This document shows, in pieces, positions 40,576 through 43,907 of a DNA stretch of 43,907 nt. Below the pieces are notes generated by a model. That model was not told the origin of the DNA. It ran no database searches and was given only the letters and a program-made list of their open reading frames with translations. The position numbers and the translations under genes are program-made. Location: NCBI GenBank assembly GCA_947453795.1, contig CANGIC010000002.1, positions 1 to 43,907 on the forward strand. Direction: 5' to 3'. The stretch comes from Flavobacteriales bacterium (lineage in GTDB: Bacteria; Bacteroidota; Bacteroidia; Flavobacteriales_D; Crocinitomicaceae). Within the stretch, counting starts at the first letter, position 1; each line of letters starts with the position of its first letter.

Positions 40576-41421
40576 CTACTTCACGTTCATTAATATGGTT
40601 CGTGTAAACTTTAGTTTCGGCAAAGCATCCACCTTCTTGGACATATCGATGACTCCTTTTTCCGTTAAAGAAACTGCAACTTGATCGAACCACAATTTCG
40701 CGGCACTTTTGGAGGGATGTCGTCCATCGGCTGAACGTTCCATTTGAATTTCATGGGAGGCAAAGAAATGACTTCCCACCTCCTTTTGCATCACGGCGAT
40801 GATTCCTTTGTCCTTTGTCCAGGCGGCAGGTCCAATCCAGGAGTAACGAACATTGTGTGCATTGAACGTCTTGATGATCTTTCGCATGTAAAGGGCACGT
40901 TGATCAAAATCGTTGACAAAGAGTTCATTTAAGCCAATGGCAAACAAAACCACTGACGGTTTATAGAGATCGAGATAATAGTCTAAAGTATCGGAAGAAC
41001 CCCATTGTTTGGTGGATGAGCCGTAATAAATAAGCGTCGCCACCAAAACATGACCATTGGCATCGCAATAGGCACTTACTGGACTTCTTAAGCCCTCCAA
41101 TTGGGAATCACCCAGCAACAAAACACGCTCAACGCCTTCGGGTGTATCCACCGGCGTAGCACCTTTCGCCACTTTTACTGGTGTTTGCTTCTGCGCCGTT
41201 TCCGTCGAATCCGCTACTTTCTTGGTTTTGTCATGCTTCTCTCCTGATGTCACTTTTTGATCGAGCTCCTTTTTATCCATCTTAAAAAAAGCTCCGATTT
41301 CTGCTCTACGCAATTCAAAAAGTATCGGGTTTTTGAATGATCCCAAAAAGAAAAAAAGGCAGAAAGTCAGTAAAAAACCAACGCCTACCTTTCTTAATTT
41401 TATCTGTGGATCTTGTGCCAT
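40576..41421 (-). CDS. Membrane-anchored SGNH hydrolase, O-acyl operon
   Basis: 281 aa from the ATG at 41421 (the track start is TTG). An N-terminal TM anchor (VGVGFLLTFCLFFFLGSF) is followed by a charged Thr/Lys-rich linker and an SGNH domain: VLLLGDSQLEGLRSP (Ser), FAIGLNELF (Asn) and ADGRHPSKSAAK (Asp, His). First gene of the O-acyl operon. Such anchored SGNH proteins commonly act as periplasmic acetyltransferases paired with MBOAT. Confidence 0.75.
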   Translation of the reverse strand: MAQDPQIKLRKVGVGFLLTFCLFFFLGSFKNPILFELRRAEIGAFFKMDKKELDQKVTSGEKHDKTKKVADSTETAQKQTPVKVAKGATPVDTPEGVERVLLLGDSQLEGLRSPVSAYCDANGHVLVATLIYYGSSTKQWGSSDTLDYYLDLYKPSVVLFAIGLNELFVNDFDQRALYMRKIIKTFNAHNVRYSWIGPAAWTKDKGIIAVMQKEVGSHFFASHEIQMERSADGRHPSKSAAKLWFDQVAVSLTEKGVIDMSKKVDALPKLKFTRTILMNVK

Positions 41422-41460
41422 TTTCGCGAACAAACATACGAATAAAGCACGAATGAGGCA

Positions 41461-42600
41461 TTAGTCCTTGTACGTCACCAATTCTCTATCCAGTTTAATG
41501 GATTTTTCGGCACCATGTTCACCAGTAATATCGTAGAAATGAAGTAGTTCCTCCCCCACGGCATCTTTGAACTTTCTGCGAATACGCGACAAATTCACAT
41601 TGATGTCACTCTCGATAGGATTGACCAATGACTGTATTGTTCGCTGCATGTCTTCATTTGATTCACGTCCAGATAAGCGTTGGTAAATCGTTAAAAGTTC
41701 ACCGCGATGATCATACAATTCCGGAAGCGAAATGCCTTCTGGGTGATTGAGGTACAACAAGTACAAAGAACGTTCCTTTGGATTCAAGCGCACTTCAAGA
41801 TTCCCAAAATCAGTCAAGTAGATTTTTTTCATGAATCCTTCCACTTGAATTCGACTAGGCCTGCGCATGATGCGCACACGTTCGCGGAAAATTAAATTGT
41901 TTCGGATTCCATCCATCGTATCCAGGATTTGATTGACAAAATTTGATGGCAAATCCTTTTGATTGATGTGATCTAGGCAACTTGGACAAATATCCGCAGT
42001 GCGCATTTTCAAGATAATTTCCTTTTTGTTTTCACAGTAATCCATAAAACAACCGATGGATGTAGTATGCAGATGCTGTTGTAATTCGTAGCGGGAAGAA
42101 TAAATACAACCTCTCAATAACCACACAATCACTTCATACGCAATGGGGAAACGAACATCAATATGATTTTGGAAGTAATGGCTCCAATTTTCTGTATGAA
42201 TGAAATAATTCTTTAAGCTTTCGTCAATCGAACCAAACCAGTTTTTGTCGTTACCAATGTTGGTCAATAAAATGACATGGTCATCTGACGGCACAGTGCG
42301 CAGTGTGCGGTAATTTTCACATTGACGAAACAGTTCCTGCCAAGTCAAACGCTGATCAGTCATTGGAAAAGAATGCCGCATTTCATTGTCGGAAATAAGA
42401 CTGTATTGAGGAAAAACAACATGGTCTTTTGTGTCAAACTTCTTTTCGTCCTCCCAGTAGTGATCTTTCGGTTCCGCATCCATGATCCCCAATTCACTTT
42501 CAATAAAGCGAATGGGACCAGGATATTGACGGAGCACATGAACGACATCGCGGTAAGTGTCTTCACTCAGTTCTGGACTTTTCAGGAGATGTACATTCAT
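41461..42600 (-). CDS. Hypothetical protein with Cys-rich motif and winged-helix-like C-terminus
   Basis: 379 aa, ATG start. The middle has GCFMDYC (183-189) and CPSC (205-208), an arrangement C-x4-C-x15-C-x2-C that could bind zinc and recalls the end of the archaemetzincin zinc region, but no HExxH is present. The C-terminal 110 residues (RLNPKERSLYLLYLNHPEGI, SLPELYDHRGELL, INVNLSRIRRKF) resemble a winged-helix/regulatory DNA-binding domain. It lies 26 bp after the VWA gene on the same strand. No family recognised. Confidence 0.5.
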   Translation of the reverse strand: MNVHLLKSPELSEDTYRDVVHVLRQYPGPIRFIESELGIMDAEPKDHYWEDEKKFDTKDHVVFPQYSLISDNEMRHSFPMTDQRLTWQELFRQCENYRTLRTVPSDDHVILLTNIGNDKNWFGSIDESLKNYFIHTENWSHYFQNHIDVRFPIAYEVIVWLLRGCIYSSRYELQQHLHTTSIGCFMDYCENKKEIILKMRTADICPSCLDHINQKDLPSNFVNQILDTMDGIRNNLIFRERVRIMRRPSRIQVEGFMKKIYLTDFGNLEVRLNPKERSLYLLYLNHPEGISLPELYDHRGELLTIYQRLSGRESNEDMQRTIQSLVNPIESDINVNLSRIRRKFKDAVGEELLHFYDITGEHGAEKSIKLDRELVTYKD

Positions 42601-42626
42601 GGCAGTGCTATTTAGTTGTCAAACAA

Positions 42627-43286
42627 TTACTTGCTTCTACGGTCTTTTTTATCAAAAATATCAAAAATTGAGGTTTTTACGTTTCCCGCATGTTTTGATG
42701 CCGAATATTGACGCATGGATTCACCCACATCCATCATCATTTGATTCATGTCTTTCTTGTCAAAGGACATGACATTTTCTTCTTTGATGCTCAACATTTG
42801 AGACGTATGGAAAGCATCAATGTCTGCACCAATGAAACTGAAACTCCATTTTCCAGTTCCCTCCAAATGACGCACCATGGCAGCAATTTGATGATAGGTA
42901 TAATAGCGGGAGGTATTTTCTTGGCCATCAGTTAGAATGACAACGACCACACTGGCCTCGTCCTCTTCAATCGCAGTGCGGTGTACCTCATTGATTTTAT
43001 TGATCGAAAAACCAATGGCATCCAACAAGGATGTTGATCCTTTTGGCTGATAATTCAGGCCATTAAGCTCCGGTACAAAATCGGTAGTTGCGTCGCGGTA
43101 TACATGATCGATTTCCCCATTAAAGGTGGTCAAAGAAACCATGTATTCTTGATTTGGAAACTCGCTCTTCAAGGAACGAATGGTATTTAATTGTGCATTA
43201 AACCCGTTAATCGTAGCTAGTGTGCAGTTGCACATCGATCCACTTTTATCCAAAATGAATTGATAGATTGTCTGTTTGTTTTTCAT
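42627..43286 (-). CDS. VWA-domain protein (MIDAS type)
   Basis: 219 aa from the ATG at 43286 (the track start is TTG). A von Willebrand A domain starts at once: YQFILDKSGSMCNC (MIDAS DxSGS), GSTSLLDAIG (MIDAS Thr/Ser) and VVVVILTDGQENTS (MIDAS Asp). No signal peptide or TM, so it is likely cytoplasmic, as in the YfbK/TerY-type proteins that bind metal and partner proteins. Its likely partner is the next gene, 26 bp downstream. Confidence 0.85.
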   Translation of the reverse strand: MKNKQTIYQFILDKSGSMCNCTLATINGFNAQLNTIRSLKSEFPNQEYMVSLTTFNGEIDHVYRDATTDFVPELNGLNYQPKGSTSLLDAIGFSINKINEVHRTAIEEDEASVVVVILTDGQENTSRYYTYHQIAAMVRHLEGTGKWSFSFIGADIDAFHTSQMLSIKEENVMSFDKKDMNQMMMDVGESMRQYSASKHAGNVKTSIFDIFDKKDRRSK

Positions 43287-43376
43287 GACTGTTTTTTTAT
43301 TGGTTATGGAACAAAGGTCCTTTAAACCAATCCGAACATGAAATTCTTGCAACCTTGCAAAACAATCGGCTACATT

Positions 43377-43907
43377 TTACGAAAGGGATACTTCCTTCAA
43401 AAAGCCGTCTAGCAATTGCATTTGATTTTGAGCGCGTTGCCGATTATGCATCGGGAAATCAATGCGGTAATAAACGTCACCATTGAGGAAGTCAGTCAGA
43501 AAACGAACGCATTGCACCAAGATGACGGCTGCACAAGCGAGCTCCATGGATTGAAGTTCTAACTGCGAGAGATGGTTTTGCATATTTGCGAGGTAGGACT
43601 TTTTCAATGTTTGAAATACCTCCACATTAAATCCTCCATTCCCTTTGTCTTCTTCTGATTGCACATTGCAAAAGGAGCGCACCATATCGCCAAAATCGTA
43701 GAGGACTGTCCCGGGCATGAGCGTATCTAAGTCAATCAATGCGGCCACCTTGGATAATCCCTGATGGAACAAGAAATTACTCAACTTGGGATCGCCATGA
43801 ATGATGCGTACTGGCAATTGCGGTTGAATGTCGACGAATCGCTGAATGAGTTCACGGTGGGTTTGGACAAAGGCAATTTCATCCATGGCCAACGCTTGTC
43901 TGTCAAG
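43377..43907 (-). CDS. APH/choline-kinase-type phosphotransferase, 5' truncated by window
   Basis: C-terminal part only (172 residues read from the track start; the frame stays open to the window edge). The catalytic loop is RIIHGDPKLSNFLF (HGDxxxxN) and the metal-binding motif is ALIDLDTLMPGTVLYDFGD. Similar to aminoglycoside/homoserine/N-acetylhexosamine kinase-type enzymes; the substrate cannot be told from this half. The real start lies beyond 43907. Confidence 0.8.
   Translation of the reverse strand, partial: LDRQALAMDEIAFVQTHRELIQRFVDIQPQLPVRIIHGDPKLSNFLFHQGLSKVAALIDLDTLMPGTVLYDFGDMVRSFCNVQSEEDKGNGGFNVEVFQTLKKSYLANMQNHLSQLELQSMELACAAVILVQCVRFLTDFLNGDVYYRIDFPMHNRQRAQNQMQLLDGFLKEVSLS

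Overview
The window looks like a chromosomal segment from a Bacteroidota bacterium, most likely a Flavobacteriales/Crocinitomicaceae-type genome. The base composition is AT-rich, Shine-Dalgarno sequences are weak or absent, and the protein families (carboxypeptidase-regulatory-like domain plus TonB C-terminus, MauE/DoxX-like plus thioredoxin, GldM-C-like, TIGR02594-like amidase, WYL regulators) are typical of that phylum. No rRNA, CRISPR array, insertion sequence or phage structural gene is visible. One tRNA, tRNA-Val(GAC), is present.

Layout. 0.2-3.5 kb: polyphosphate module (ppx, ppk1) and tRNA-Val on the minus strand. 3.7-5.6 kb: three small secreted proteins, one with a TonB C-terminal domain. 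5.6-13.7 kb: an accessory-looking stretch of small hypotheticals, an ECF sigma factor, a DUF932 protein, two WYL-domain regulators and three divergent members of one small beta-rich family. It also holds a long 84-nt hairpin in the only intergenic gap over 300 bp. 14.0-15.6 kb: malic enzyme. 15.6-18.9 kb: a retron-like locus on the minus strand, in transcription order SLOG-like Rossmann protein, DnaB-C-type ATPase, an msr-msd-like RNA bounded by a perfect 12-bp a1/a2 inverted repeat, then a retron-type reverse transcriptase. 18.9-21.5 kb: M48 lipoprotein protease, a second ECF sigma factor and a DUF3298-like lipoprotein. 21.6-24.7 kb: a three-gene envelope operon (transglutaminase-like/amidase fusion, outer-membrane protein, GldM-C-like protein). 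24.8-27.7 kb: PPP-type phosphatase, coiled-coil membrane protein, acyl-CoA thioesterase and a pair of paralogous two-TM proteins. 27.7-34.7 kb: HExxH protein with a DUF1232-like tail, a hypothetical paired with a third ECF sigma factor, an AAA+ ATPase and other hypotheticals. 34.8-37.2 kb: M15 carboxypeptidase and MauE-thioredoxin protein. 37.4-41.4 kb: FHA membrane protein and an SGNH-MBOAT-SGNH O-acylation operon. 41.5-43.9 kb: a cysteine-motif protein, a VWA protein and a truncated phosphotransferase.

The main candidate for a notable system is the retron at 15.8-17.1 kb. The RT carries the region before motif A (NALPH), the YADD motif and the VTG motif seen in retron RTs. Directly upstream lies a 162-nt structured RNA with a T-run after a2. 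The same-strand DnaB-C-type ATPase ends 8 bp before a1, and a SLOG-like gene lies upstream of that, so these two are candidates for unrecognised retron-associated genes; that association is inference. A second recurrent signal is several unrelated period-7 tandem arrays, plus 17-bp and 11-bp arrays sharing the core GYATCAAA, all in gene-end intergenic spaces.

Several ORF-track starts are TTG or otherwise improbable. Where an internal ATG fitted the signal peptide or conserved domain better, the CDS was shortened and the entry says so.
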